Positions 18,731 to 26,543 of a stretch of DNA of 64,000 nt are shown here, piece after piece. This DNA is from PHAA01 sp022706565. GTDB taxonomy: Bacteria; Bacillota; Syntrophomonadia; Syntrophomonadales; Syntrophomonadaceae. The stretch spans positions 1-64,000 of the forward strand of contig JAXGLD010000001.1 in assembly GCA_040769385.1 (NCBI GenBank), in the 5' to 3' direction. The notes beneath the pieces are model-generated. The model did no database searches and had not been told where the DNA came from. It saw only the letters and a list, made by a program, of their open reading frames with translations. Both the position numbers and the translations under genes were made by a program. Numbering within the stretch: the stretch's first letter is position 1; each line of letters starts with the position of its first letter.

Positions 18731-19382
18731 CCCCTACCCTTACAAAATCGCACGTCTCCGCTATGCGCGACATGGCCCGTTTGCCGATCCGCTCTTCCAA
18801 CTCGGTCAGGCTGCAGTTGGTGGTGAAGAAGGTGGAGCGCCTGGAGCGGTACCTGAAGTCGATCAGCCCGTAAAGCTGCTCCTCCACCCATTCGGTCCGC
18901 TTCTCAGCCCCCATATCGTCAAGGATGACCACATCGTCGACCTTGCAGCGATGGACCAGCTGGGCATGGTCGGTTTTGCGCCCCCGGCTGCTGTATGATT
19001 GCCGCAGCCGCTCCAGCAGGTCGTACACCGGGATGAAGGAACACCGGAAACCGGGATACTCCACGTCCTCCAGAACCCGGTAACTGCTGAAGGGCTTACC
19101 GAACCGGTCCGGGTGGGCTGCCATCATCGCCCGCACTGTGGCCACACTGAGGTGGCTCTTGCCGGTACCGACCGGACCTTTGAGCACCAATCCCCTGCCC
19201 CGGGCGATGTTCTCCAAGCCCCGTTCGGCATAGCGGCGGCATTTGCCCAGGGCTTTCTCCTGTTGGTCGCAGCCCGGCTGGTAATTGTCCAAGGTGGCAT
19301 GGACCAGGCTGGGGGGCACGCCTACGTATTCCCAGACCGCCTGAATCCTCCTTCTTTGGGCCTCAGTCAAAGAAATGTTCAT
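18669..19382 (-). CDS. DnaC/IstB-like helicase loader ATPase
   Basis: This 237-residue AAA+ protein has Walker A GPVGTGKSH at about 69-77, Walker B VVILDDMGAEK, and a sensor-1-like TTNCSL. DnaC-type proteins load the replicative helicase DnaB onto origin DNA. Its ATG at 19382 sits behind GGAGG inside the last codons of the O-like gene, so the two are coupled. This initiator-loader pair mirrors the O-P pair of lambdoid phages. The C-terminal GGDDWRKTHRPGG is typical of phage-borne versions in Bacillota. Confidence 0.85.
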   Translation of the reverse strand: MNISLTEAQRRRIQAVWEYVGVPPSLVHATLDNYQPGCDQQEKALGKCRRYAERGLENIARGRGLVLKGPVGTGKSHLSVATVRAMMAAHPDRFGKPFSSYRVLEDVEYPGFRCSFIPVYDLLERLRQSYSSRGRKTDHAQLVHRCKVDDVVILDDMGAEKRTEWVEEQLYGLIDFRYRSRRSTFFTTNCSLTELEERIGKRAMSRIAETCDFVRVGGDDWRKTHRPGGEPCGSIPK

Positions 19383-20676
19383 ATTCCTCCTTCTCCATGT
19401 CCCAGTCGTCCTTGCCGCTCGGGAGGTTGGGCGCCCGCTGCCCGGATCGCTGCCTTCTCCGCTGCATGTCCAACTGGTAGAAATTCTTCCTCAGTCTCTC
19501 GGGACTATGGATATTGGTCAACCAGAAATCGTCCTCCTGGCTGAACCGGATAACCTCTCTAAGCAATTCCTCGTCTATCTTGTCAACCCTCAGTATCAGG
19601 TCCATAGCGCGAGACCATTCTTGCATATTCGGTTCCTTGAAGTGTGGGATATTGGCCTTGATCTTGGTCCATAGCAAGGTTGCTAATTGGTGAGGAAGCA
19701 TGTCAGGAGTGAATTCTTTTTTATTTCTCGTTGTCTTTTTATCTGTCTTTGATTCTGTCTTTGATTCTGTCTTTGATTCTGTCTTTGATTCTGTCTTTAA
19801 CTCTGTCTTTAACTCTGTCTTTAACTCTGTCTTTAAATCTGTCTTTAGCGGATTGGCTGTTCCCGGACTGGCCGGGGCTGCAACTTGTTCAGGGGTTGTA
19901 CTGGAGTACAACTCCTGAGTTGTATCAGAGTTCAACTCCTGAGTTGTATTAGAGTTCAACTCCTGAGTTGTATTGGAGTTCAACTCCTGAGTTGTATTGG
20001 AGTTCAACTCCTGAGTTGTACCGAAGTTCAACTCCTGACTTATGTAGGAGGTCGATTCCTTGCTCGAGCGGGGGTTTAATTCCGGAGCCGTTATGTGAGC
20101 CGGCCTCTGATCTGCCGGGTTGATTTCGTTCTCTCTCATGTCCTCGCTGCCATCGAGCCAACCTTTTTCCATAATGGGGCAATCCATCTCCTCGCTAGTC
20201 TTCATCAAGCCCTCGCACAGTTCATCGAGCTCCTCCCCGGCTTGATCCGACCACAAGGCCTCCGGGTCCGACGTCACGTCTATCAGTTCCTCGTTGGCGC
20301 AGCAATAGATGCCTGCCTCGCGGTTGCGTACCAGGGCTTCGAGGTCTATGCAGCCTTTCTCCCACTGGGCCGTATCTGCCACAAAGGAATAGATGGATAC
20401 ACGTCCGGGCACGAAAATCCGCCGGATGATACGTTTGCGCATCAGGGCCTTGATCTGTTTGGAGACGTATTCTTTGCAGTGGCCGCAGGCGGCGGCGAAA
20501 TCGGTCAGCGAAATGGCGTCCCGGGTGCGGTTCCAGCCGTAGGTGCGGCGCCACAGGAAAATACAGATGTTCTCCTGGGTGCGGTTGAGTTTGACCAGCG
20601 GCAGGGCCTCCAGGAGCTGGTTGCCGATGCGGGTGTATGGTCCTTCCGGAGCAATCAGGTTGTCGATCCCGGTCAC
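19363..20676 (-). CDS. Phage replication protein O-like initiator with repeat-rich linker
   Basis: This is a 437-residue protein starting at GTG 20676 (VTGIDNLIAPEGPYTRIGN), overlapping the previous stop as TAGTG. The N-terminal 110 residues form a winged helix of the phage replisome-organiser type (IFLWRRTYGWNRTRD, ISLTDFAAACG). About 150 middle residues are disordered and repetitive: six QELNSNTT-like 8-residue units, then KTELKTESK repeats. The C-terminal 110 residues are helical (LATLLWTKIKAN to YEHFFD) and probably contact the loader encoded next. The repeats are also strong DNA repeats, as in lambda O, where the origin lies inside the gene. Confidence 0.8.
   Translation of the reverse strand: MTGIDNLIAPEGPYTRIGNQLLEALPLVKLNRTQENICIFLWRRTYGWNRTRDAISLTDFAAACGHCKEYVSKQIKALMRKRIIRRIFVPGRVSIYSFVADTAQWEKGCIDLEALVRNREAGIYCCANEELIDVTSDPEALWSDQAGEELDELCEGLMKTSEEMDCPIMEKGWLDGSEDMRENEINPADQRPAHITAPELNPRSSKESTSYISQELNFGTTQELNSNTTQELNSNTTQELNSNTTQELNSDTTQELYSSTTPEQVAAPASPGTANPLKTDLKTELKTELKTELKTESKTESKTESKTESKTDKKTTRNKKEFTPDMLPHQLATLLWTKIKANIPHFKEPNMQEWSRAMDLILRVDKIDEELLREVIRFSQEDDFWLTNIHSPERLRKNFYQLDMQRRRQRSGQRAPNLPSGKDDWDMEKEEYEHFFD
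19742..19849. repeat. 12-bp tandem array, 9 units, inside the O-like gene
   Basis: Nine contiguous 12-bp units are present: TCTGTCTTTGAT four times, then TCTGTCTTTAAC three times, then two variants. The strand is strongly pyrimidine-rich and AT-biased. The array encodes the (KTEL/KTES)-type linker. It lies downstream of the 24-bp array in gene direction, where the AT-rich unwinding region sits relative to iterons in lambda-type origins. Confidence 0.95.
19885..20052. repeat. 24-bp tandem array (candidate iterons) inside the O-like gene
   Basis: Five close copies of CAACTCCTGAGTTGTATTGG plus AGTT run from 19909 to 20028. One degenerate copy lies on each side (19885-19908 and 20029-20052). Each unit contains dyads built from GAGTT and AACTC (for example GAGTTCAACTC), as protein-binding iterons often do. 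The unit length of 24 bp keeps the reading frame, giving the QELNSNTT repeats. Confidence 0.95.
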
Positions 20677-20903
20677 TATTCCACCCCCCTCGTCAGGTAA
20701 TCGCGGGCCTCCCTGCCTTCCTTGAGGGTCTCGCAGATGAGGCAGGCCTGGTCGTAATAATCGCAGCAGCATACGGCGTTAAACGCCTTGCCCTGCCGGT
20801 TCCAAAAACCTACCTGGAACTTGTCCCCGGCTGGTTTGATGATCCACTTCCGGTTACGGCCAAGGGTGGTGACCGGATTCAATTGTTTCCCTTCCTTCAA
20901 CAA
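20676..20903 (-). CDS. Small conserved-looking protein of the replication module, unknown function
   Basis: This is a 75-residue frame with likely start TTG 20903, chosen because AAGGAGGAG lies 6 bp upstream. The longer frame from 20972 overlaps the XRE gene by 56 bp. The protein contains GRNRKWIIKPAGDKFQVGFW and a Cys cluster (AVCCCDYYDQACLICETL) that could bind metal. It sits between the regulator and the initiator and is coupled to the initiator by TAGTG. I do not recognise a family. Confidence 0.6.
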   Translation of the reverse strand: MLKEGKQLNPVTTLGRNRKWIIKPAGDKFQVGFWNRQGKAFNAVCCCDYYDQACLICETLKEGREARDYLTRGVE

Positions 20904-20916
20904 TTCTTCTCCTCCT

Positions 20917-21138
20917 TCATGGTTGCGCTGCAAAGATGGTCTGGTGTTCGTCTGCTTTTTGGAGATCTTCAACCGCTACTCCCAACAAACGGGCGCATTT
21001 GCACCAGATCCAGGCAGCTGCTTCGTGTTTATTGTTCTCGATATCTGACAGATGGGTCCGCGTGATTCCAATCCACCGAGCCATTTGGGTCTGCGTTATT
21101 CCCTGACCCCGTCTTAATTCACCTAAACGATTCGGCAT
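20917..21138 (-). CDS. XRE-family small regulator (Cro/C1-type HTH)
   Basis: This 73-residue protein is almost entirely a helix-turn-helix domain (GITQTQMARWIGITRTHLSDIE). It starts at ATG 21138 behind GGGGGTG and opens the replication module. Phage Cro-like proteins of this size control early replication genes. A TATAAT-like box at about 21193-21198 (minus strand) is a plausible -10, but I could not find a well-spaced -35. Confidence 0.85.
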   Translation of the reverse strand: MPNRLGELRRGQGITQTQMARWIGITRTHLSDIENNKHEAAAWIWCKCARLLGVAVEDLQKADEHQTIFAAQP

Positions 21139-21391
21139 TTTTTTACACCCCCTTTCGGAATCTATTGTAATTTTTGTATACCAAATACTTATATTATAGG
21201 GATTTCCAATCCTGGTATGGGCAAATGTCGCCTATTTCATACAAAAAATAAATGGTCGAAAAAGGCGGGAAAATGGCAACGGCGACTATTGTTGGCAGGT
21301 ATTGCTCCTATAAATAGGGTTTTTGTAGAGATATAATCGGCGCTGTGGCCGCAACGGCGCGATTACGGCCAGGGTGTTCACCGGGAACAGG
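21139..21391. other. Intergenic upstream of the replication module
   Basis: AT-rich near the XRE gene (21160-21260), with repeated TTTGTAT stretches that could be operator sites. The rest shows no supported gene on either strand. Confidence 0.4.
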
Positions 21392-21420
21392 CATAAAGAA
21401 GGCACCTGCGTACAGGTGCC
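21392..21420 (-). terminator. Candidate terminator downstream of the vWA gene
   Basis: Perfect 8-bp stem GGCACCTG/CAGGTGCC with a 4-base loop. On the minus strand it is followed by TTCTTTAT. It lies 147 bp downstream of the vWA gene stop. Confidence 0.4.
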
Positions 21421-21566
21421 GGAAGAGTCTATTGGCTGGTTTTTTATGCAATTGGAGCCCAAAAACCTTGAGGCCGGAAGACCCTCATTTCCAGTGGTTG
21501 GAATCAGTGCGCTGATTGCGCTGAACCTGTCGAAGCGACCATTGCCACACCCGGATGTCAACGGTA

Positions 21567-22223
21567 CTAGTTTTTCTTGCCTTTGCGGCTCCGGTAATCA
21601 GCGTCGATGCATGCTTTCCAATCCTCGCGGATGGCCTTTTGGCCCCTGATCTGGGTCACCGCATCGCTCACCGCGGCAAAATTCAGCTCGGTCCCCACGC
21701 TGTCGGCATGATAGTTGGCGGTCCGGTCCGCTCTGATCCCCATTCTGCCGGCGGTATCGAAGGCATCGATGTTGGCGCCCAGGAAGATGAACTCCCAGCC
21801 GTACTTCTGCTGCTGCCGTTCCACCATGTGTCGAATCTTGGCGTAGCTGTATTCGCGGCTGGCATTCTCCATCCCGTCGGTGGTGATGACGAACAGGACT
21901 CGCTCCGCCCGCAGCTCGTCGCTGGTATGGCGCTGGGCATTGCCGATCTTGCTGATGGTCCGACCCAGGGCGTCCAGCAGTGCGGTGCTGCCGCGGACAT
22001 AGTAATCCTTCTCGGTTATGGGCTTGATGCCCCTGATGTCGATGCGGTCGTGCAGCAGTTGGTAATCGTCGTCGAACAGCACGGTGGTGACAATGGCTTC
22101 GCCGGCCTCAGCCTTCTGCTTCTTCAGCATGGCATTGTAGCCGCCGATGGTGTCGCTCTCCAGGCCCGCCATGGAGCCGCTACGGTCCAGGATGAATACC
22201 AGTTCGGTAAGGTCTTTCTTCAT
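21567..22223 (-). CDS. vWA-domain protein
   Basis: This 218-residue protein is essentially one von Willebrand factor A domain. The MIDAS metal site is DRSGS at residues 13-17, with GSTALLDAL as the Thr-containing loop and TTDGMENAS as the third loop. Start ATG 22223 (MKKDLTELVFILD) follows GGGGGATTA. vWA proteins of this short cytosolic form are usually adaptors in stress, phage or tellurite-type loci. The gene follows a macro-domain gene 102 bp upstream in the same direction, so the two may be co-transcribed. The specific role is unknown. Confidence 0.8.
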   Translation of the reverse strand: MKKDLTELVFILDRSGSMAGLESDTIGGYNAMLKKQKAEAGEAIVTTVLFDDDYQLLHDRIDIRGIKPITEKDYYVRGSTALLDALGRTISKIGNAQRHTSDELRAERVLFVITTDGMENASREYSYAKIRHMVERQQQKYGWEFIFLGANIDAFDTAGRMGIRADRTANYHADSVGTELNFAAVSDAVTQIRGQKAIREDWKACIDADYRSRKGKKN

Positions 22224-22324
22224 AATAGTAATCCCCCTCTCAATTGATGTCTCCATGATAACAATCGTGAGGGGGTCGGTGGTCGCTTGGCAGGCGACAA
22301 ATATTCGTGGGGGCTAAGGGGGCG

Positions 22325-23311
22325 TCAGGCGCCCAGGAGGTGCTGGTCGTAGTAGAACAATACCTCGTTGATTTCGATTATGTTATAGACTTTTTTGGTT
22401 ATAAAATACTCGATGATGACGTCGAATTTGTTGCTGTGGGACAGGGTGTAACCGGCCTTGCCGAGCAGATCCAGGGTCTGGTCCAGGTTGAGTTCCAGGG
22501 CCACGGCCAGGGCGATGGCGGTGCGTTTGCTGGGATTATAGCCGTTGTCCTTGCGTATCTTGGAGAACAGCTTGCGGTCGATGTTGGCCCGTTTATAGGT
22601 CTCTACGTCGGTAAATCCCCGCTCATCGATCAGGCGCAGGAGCATCTGGGTAAATGACTCGTCCAGCCGGTCCAGTATGTTCTCCAGGCCGGCCCCAGGC
22701 TCGGCCGGAATACTGTAGAACGCTTCTTGTATTTCCAGCGCAATCACGTTGCCCGGCCGCTGGAATTTCGCTCTTGCTTTTTCCACGTAGTGGTCATCGA
22801 TGTATTGCTTCACGTTGGCGAAGAGCTTCCCGCTTATCGATAATGCTTTCTTGTCGAAGACGACCAGATAAACCTTCATGTCGTGGTCCAGCAGGAATTC
22901 GGTTATGGCCGCCGTAGCCGCCTTAAGAGCCTGGTCCTTGGGATAGCCGTAGACACCCGAAGCGATCAGGGGAAAGGCTATCGACTTGCATTTATGCTGG
23001 CTGGCCAGCTGCAGGGAATTGGTGTAACAATCGTGCAGCAGGGCGGGCTCCCCGTGTTTGCCGTCTTGCCAGACAGGTCCGACGGTGTGGATGATGTATT
23101 TGGCGGGGAGGTCGAACCCCGGGGTGATGACCGCTTGGCCCGTGGCGCATCCGCCGATTTTTTTGCAGGCGTCCTTCAGCTTGGCGGGGCCGGCCGCGGC
23201 GAAGATGGCTCCGCACACGCCCCCGCCCTGGCGCAGGGCCGGGTTGGCGGCGTTGACGATGGCATCGACCTTCATCTTGGTTATGTCGTTACGCACGATC
23301 TTGAACGGCAT
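22325..23311 (-). CDS. Macro-domain (ADP-ribose-binding) protein with extra C-terminal helical domain
   Basis: This is a 328-residue protein. Residues 1-170 are a macro domain with VDAIVNAANPAL, the GGGVCGAIF loop and PLIASGVYGYP, which together bind or hydrolyse ADP-ribose. The C-terminal 130 residues form a second helical domain (KRANIDRKLFSKIRKDNGY, PSKRTAIALAVALELNLDQT) that looks like a helix-turn-helix. The frame is open to 23320, but ATG 23311 has GGGAGG at 8 bp. The likely role is reversing ADP-ribosylation or sensing ADP-ribose, with the second domain giving target binding. Confidence 0.8.
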   Translation of the reverse strand: MPFKIVRNDITKMKVDAIVNAANPALRQGGGVCGAIFAAAGPAKLKDACKKIGGCATGQAVITPGFDLPAKYIIHTVGPVWQDGKHGEPALLHDCYTNSLQLASQHKCKSIAFPLIASGVYGYPKDQALKAATAAITEFLLDHDMKVYLVVFDKKALSISGKLFANVKQYIDDHYVEKARAKFQRPGNVIALEIQEAFYSIPAEPGAGLENILDRLDESFTQMLLRLIDERGFTDVETYKRANIDRKLFSKIRKDNGYNPSKRTAIALAVALELNLDQTLDLLGKAGYTLSHSNKFDVIIEYFITKKVYNIIEINEVLFYYDQHLLGA

Positions 23312-23334
23312 CAAAGGCACCTCCCTTGTGTCAC

Positions 23335-23469
23335 GGGGACGGGGTTGTTGACACTTTTTTCAGGCCACGTTTTTCACGCGGTTGTCACGGTTTGTCATGG
23401 GGTCGGGGCTGCCCTACCGAGCCGCTTGATATAGTGGGGACCGGAATTGTTGTCAACAACCCCGTCCCC
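23335..23469. repeat. Inverted repeat pair, 18-bp perfect arms
   Basis: GGGGACGGGGTTGTTGAC at 23335-23352 is repeated exactly in inverse at 23452-23469, with 99 bp between. It fills the gap between the macro-domain and flavin-type genes and could be a small non-autonomous element or a long-range hairpin. Confidence 0.8.
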
Positions 23470-23478
23470 TTGACAACA

Positions 23479-23943
23479 CTACCTTCTCGCTTTACCGGTT
23501 ATGTTCTCTATTGAGATCCTTATGACCTTGGTTTTATGGCTGTCGCTTTCGATATACTTGTGGCCTTTTTCCATGTAGGCCCCCGAATACTTCTCAATCA
23601 AGGCCTGCAGGGCCTGCTCCTTTTCTGCACCTTCGACCTCGGATGCCCGGCCGGCAATTATGACGCTTTCATACCTCATACTGAACTTCTCGGCCAAAGG
23701 CAGGGTTTCTCCGACAACGCAAAAGGAAACCCGGTTGTTGTGCCTTATGTTATCCAGTTTGAGGCCTTCCGGGGCACAGTGAAAATATATGGCGTCCTGT
23801 ATATATACGTAACTCAATGGCACCCCATAGGCATAGCCATCCTCGCCGGTAGTGGACAGGATCCCGTAGCCGCCCTTGGCCAGGACCGCCGTCGCCTGGT
23901 CGGCCTCCAGAGCCCGGTCCGCCCTCCTCATTTGCTTGAACAT
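23479..23943 (-). CDS. Pyridoxamine 5'-phosphate oxidase-like flavoprotein (NimA type)
   Basis: This 154-residue split-barrel protein has GYGILSTTGEDGYAYGVPLSY at the front, DAIYFHCAPEGLKLDN, and VSFCVVGE in the middle. These are typical of FMN-binding 5-nitroimidazole reductase-like proteins. They reduce nitro compounds or act as general flavin reductases in anaerobes. It starts at ATG 23943 behind GAGGAGATAGGA. It stands alone; physiological substrate unknown. Confidence 0.85.
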   Translation of the reverse strand: MFKQMRRADRALEADQATAVLAKGGYGILSTTGEDGYAYGVPLSYVYIQDAIYFHCAPEGLKLDNIRHNNRVSFCVVGETLPLAEKFSMRYESVIIAGRASEVEGAEKEQALQALIEKYSGAYMEKGHKYIESDSHKTKVIRISIENITGKARR

Positions 23944-24293
23944 TCCTATCTCCTCTTCTGGCTGCCTACTGCCGCCAACGCTTGGACTCTGGTATCAGGT
24001 GCCCTGCTTGCCGCAGCCGGGACCAAACCGGTCCGCATGCAGCTCCCCATTCAATCTATCAAATCCTATCAGTAAGTACTTATTTGCCTTTTGCAGTCGA
24101 AACTCCTCTTTACAAGTCTATTCGGATCTATTATAGCTGTGGAAGCCACGCTGCAGGTATTAAAGGGTGCTATCTGGTCTGGTACAATGGGACGAGAGGA
24201 GGGTCACCAGGTTACAAGGTTTTGCGCGTATGAAGATTTATTTAAAATTCGTGTAATGGGGAATGTGATGTGAAGGAACCGGAGGCCGGGATG
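23944..24293. other. Intergenic, divergent promoter region
   Basis: Spacer between the divergent flavoprotein and HPP genes. I see no gene, RNA or clear repeat in it. Confidence 0.5.
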
Positions 24294-24791
24294 ATGGATA
24301 CCGGCGCTGATCGGAATCAAAGCCAAGAGCCTGTTATGGCCCGGGAAAACCTTATTTCCCTGACAGGCATTGCGGTGGGGATGGGAGCAGTCAGTTTCAT
24401 AAGCTTTTACTATGATTCGTTTTTCCTTATTCCCTCGCTGGCCTCATCTGCTATCATGCTCTTTTTGTCATACAATAACGTTTTCGCACAGCCCCGTAAT
24501 GTTTTGGGCGGACATTTGATGTCAGCCCTGGCTGCGGTTATTGTGATTCAATTGGGAGATCCCCGCTGGTGGTCGATTGCCTTGGTGGTACTATTGGCGG
24601 CAGTGCTGATGATGGTTTCCCATACCGTCCATCCGCCGGGGGGCGGGACCGCCATTGCCGGTTATCTGGGTCACTATCTGCCGGCCCAGATATTCGGTGC
24701 GGTTATCCTGGGTTGCGTGGTCATGATACTGGTGGCGGTGGTGTTTAATAATGCCAGTCCCCATCGAAAATACCCTCTGTTTTGGGTTTGA
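24294..24791 (+). CDS. HPP-family integral membrane protein
   Basis: This is a protein of about 165 residues with four hydrophobic segments and the two family hallmarks FAQPRNVLGGH and HPPGGGTAI (the HPP motif). HPP proteins sit in the cytoplasmic membrane; some plant and cyanobacterial members carry nitrite. The start could be GTG 24270 or ATG 24291/24294. I prefer 24294 because GGAGG is 8 bp upstream. The gene points towards trpF and ends before a palindromic repeat. Confidence 0.85.
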   Translation: MDTGADRNQSQEPVMARENLISLTGIAVGMGAVSFISFYYDSFFLIPSLASSAIMLFLSYNNVFAQPRNVLGGHLMSALAAVIVIQLGDPRWWSIALVVLLAAVLMMVSHTVHPPGGGTAIAGYLGHYLPAQIFGAVILGCVVMILVAVVFNNASPHRKYPLFWV

Positions 24792-24931
24792 GGGGGAGCT
24801 GTGGCGGTCTGGGCGGCTCTCCAAAATAAAGCCAGCCCTATCCAAAAGACGATGTTTCTTACCATTGTCTCGTCAAATAGTAATGCCTTGACCCGTGCAT
24901 GCAAAAGTTCCTGCCGCAATACCTCAGGCAC

Positions 24932-24960
24932 AATAACTTGGGGACAGGCCCCAAGTTATT
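24932..24960. repeat. 29-bp intergenic palindrome, copy 1
   Basis: Perfect 12-bp arms AATAACTTGGGG and CCCCAAGTTATT around ACAGG. The flanks extend the symmetry (CAGGCA before, GCCTG after). It lies between the convergent HPP and trpF genes. Confidence 0.95.
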
Positions 24961-25033
24961 GCCTGGTTATCCCAGTCCTGCCGGAACCAGCTTCAAGGTC
25001 ACTTTCCCGGCCGCCAGTTAAGTCAATCAGGGG

Positions 25034-25057
25034 CACGGTTCGAGACCACTGAAAAAG
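25034..25057. repeat. Dispersed repeat ACGGTTYGAGACCACT, copy 1
   Basis: CACGGTTCGAGACCACTGAA and the following As recur with one or two changes at 48494-48518. Confidence 0.6.
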
Positions 25058-25074
25058 TAAAGATTGCTTTAGGG

Positions 25075-25134
25075 TATGCATAATATATTGGCGGACGTTA
25101 AGCGATAGCGTGGAAACCAGTATATTTATGCATA
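25075..25134. repeat. AT-rich inverted repeat directly downstream of trpF
   Basis: TATGCATAATATATTGG (25075-25091) and CCAGTATATTTATGCATA (25117-25134) are near-perfect inverted arms around a 25-bp loop. It starts 3 bp beyond the trpF stop and could form a 3'-end hairpin. Confidence 0.6.
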
Positions 25135-25136
25135 TT

Positions 25137-25808
25137 CTACCCCCGAACTGCTTGCATGAACCTATATATCTTATCATGATCCTTGCGGCCGGGCTCCGCT
25201 TCCACCCCGGACAGAACGTCAACCGCATAGGGTCGGGCGACCTGGACGACCTGGCCTACGTTGCCGGGATTCAATCCTCCCGCCAGTATTACCGGCACCG
25301 TACTGGCCCGGCGGACGAGGTTAAAAGTCGGCAGGTCCACCGTCACCCCGGTGCCTCCCGGCCGGACAGTCGTATACGAATCCACCAGCAGCGCCGTTAT
25401 TCCCGTTTGCGAAAGGGCCTTGGCCGCGCGGGCAGGATCCGTGATCTCAAACGCGCACTGGCCGCCGCTGTCTATCCGCAGCGCCTTTACTGTCTTCATC
25501 CCCATAAGGCCCAGGCAGCTGGCTATATAGTCTGTTTCCTGCAAGGATTCCTGGTGATGAAGCTGGATGATATCGGGCCGGACGGCTTCCGCCGTGGCCA
25601 GGATCTCGTCTGCCGAGCCCCCCGTTACCACGCAGGAAGTCACCGATGGCGGCACCCGGTCCAACAGCCCCCGGCCTTCAGCGGGAGTCAGGTTCCAGGG
25701 TACCGGCACCGGATAATCCACCACCACGCCGATACAATGGACCCCGGCTCGCACACACAATTCCACATCTTCATCATTCATCAAGCCGCATATCTTAACT
25801 CTGGTCAT
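25137..25808 (-). CDS. trpF: Phosphoribosylanthranilate isomerase
   Basis: This 223-residue TIM-barrel enzyme of tryptophan synthesis converts N-(5-phosphoribosyl)anthranilate to the ketone form. The catalytic Cys is at the first strand (VKICGLMNDEDVELC), the catalytic Asp in LLVDSYT, and the phosphate loop in PVILAGGLNPGNV. It is the last gene of the unit and overlaps trpC as ATGA. Length is near the family norm. No terminator with a T-tract follows, only an AT-rich inverted repeat. Confidence 0.93.
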   Translation of the reverse strand: MTRVKICGLMNDEDVELCVRAGVHCIGVVVDYPVPVPWNLTPAEGRGLLDRVPPSVTSCVVTGGSADEILATAEAVRPDIIQLHHQESLQETDYIASCLGLMGMKTVKALRIDSGGQCAFEITDPARAAKALSQTGITALLVDSYTTVRPGGTGVTVDLPTFNLVRRASTVPVILAGGLNPGNVGQVVQVARPYAVDVLSGVEAEPGRKDHDKIYRFMQAVRG

Positions 25809-26542
25809 AGGTTGCCGATCCTCACTTCGCTGAGACGCTTGTACACGGCGGCCGGATCATCGGCCTGCAGGAGGGCGGTCCCGACCAGGACCGCCTGAGC
25901 CCCGGCTATTGAGGCCCTCTTCACATCGGCCGGAGTGGACAGGGAACTCTCACTGATTAATAAGCAGCCGGCGGGGACCAAGCCCGCCAGCCTTTCCGTA
26001 GTATGGACCGAGCCGTCGTCCATCTCCAGGGCGGTGATATCACGGTTGTTGATCCCCAGCATGCTTAACCCCAACGCCCTCAATCCGGTTATCTCTTCCG
26101 GGCGATGGATTTCCACCAACGGTTCCAACCCCATCCCAAGAGCCGCTTCGATCAGCTTGAACAGCCGCCTTCGTTCCAGCCGGGCGGCGATCAGCAGTAT
26201 GGCGGCGGCTCCTGCATCCCGGCTCTCCATCAGCTGATCTTCATGGTCTATAAAATCCTTGCGTAACACCGGAAGGGGTATGCTGGCCGCGATCATCTCC
26301 AGCAATTGCAGGGAACCTGCGAAATAACGGGGTTCGGTGACCACCGAAAGCACCGGCGCGCCAGCCGCGGCTAAAGTCCGGGCATACTCCACCGGCTGCC
26401 GCCCCCGGAGCAGGTCACCCTCAGCGGGTGACCGGGCCTTAATGTCGGGGATAACCGGCAATCTGCCCGTGCGGCAATGCTGCCACAGGGCGCCGGAGAA
26501 CCGGCGGGCCGGATTCAATTTGCCTGATACGCGGGGATCCAT
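25805..26542 (-). CDS. trpC: Indole-3-glycerol-phosphate synthase
   Basis: This 245-residue TIM-barrel enzyme closes the indole ring in the step after TrpF. Visible family motifs are PDIKARSPAEG (catalytic Lys), VLRKDFIDHEDQL (second catalytic Lys), MLGINNRDI and the phosphate-binding VLVGTALLQ near the end. The protein starts at MDPRVSGKLNPARRF, 1 bp after the trpD stop, and overlaps trpF by 4 bp. The N-terminal helix is slightly shorter than usual. Confidence 0.92.
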   Translation of the reverse strand: MDPRVSGKLNPARRFSGALWQHCRTGRLPVIPDIKARSPAEGDLLRGRQPVEYARTLAAAGAPVLSVVTEPRYFAGSLQLLEMIAASIPLPVLRKDFIDHEDQLMESRDAGAAAILLIAARLERRRLFKLIEAALGMGLEPLVEIHRPEEITGLRALGLSMLGINNRDITALEMDDGSVHTTERLAGLVPAGCLLISESSLSTPADVKRASIAGAQAVLVGTALLQADDPAAVYKRLSEVRIGNL

Positions 26543-26543
26543 G

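Noticed and set aside
19742..20052. CRISPR array
   Set aside because: The units are directly contiguous without variable spacers and stay in frame within a protein.
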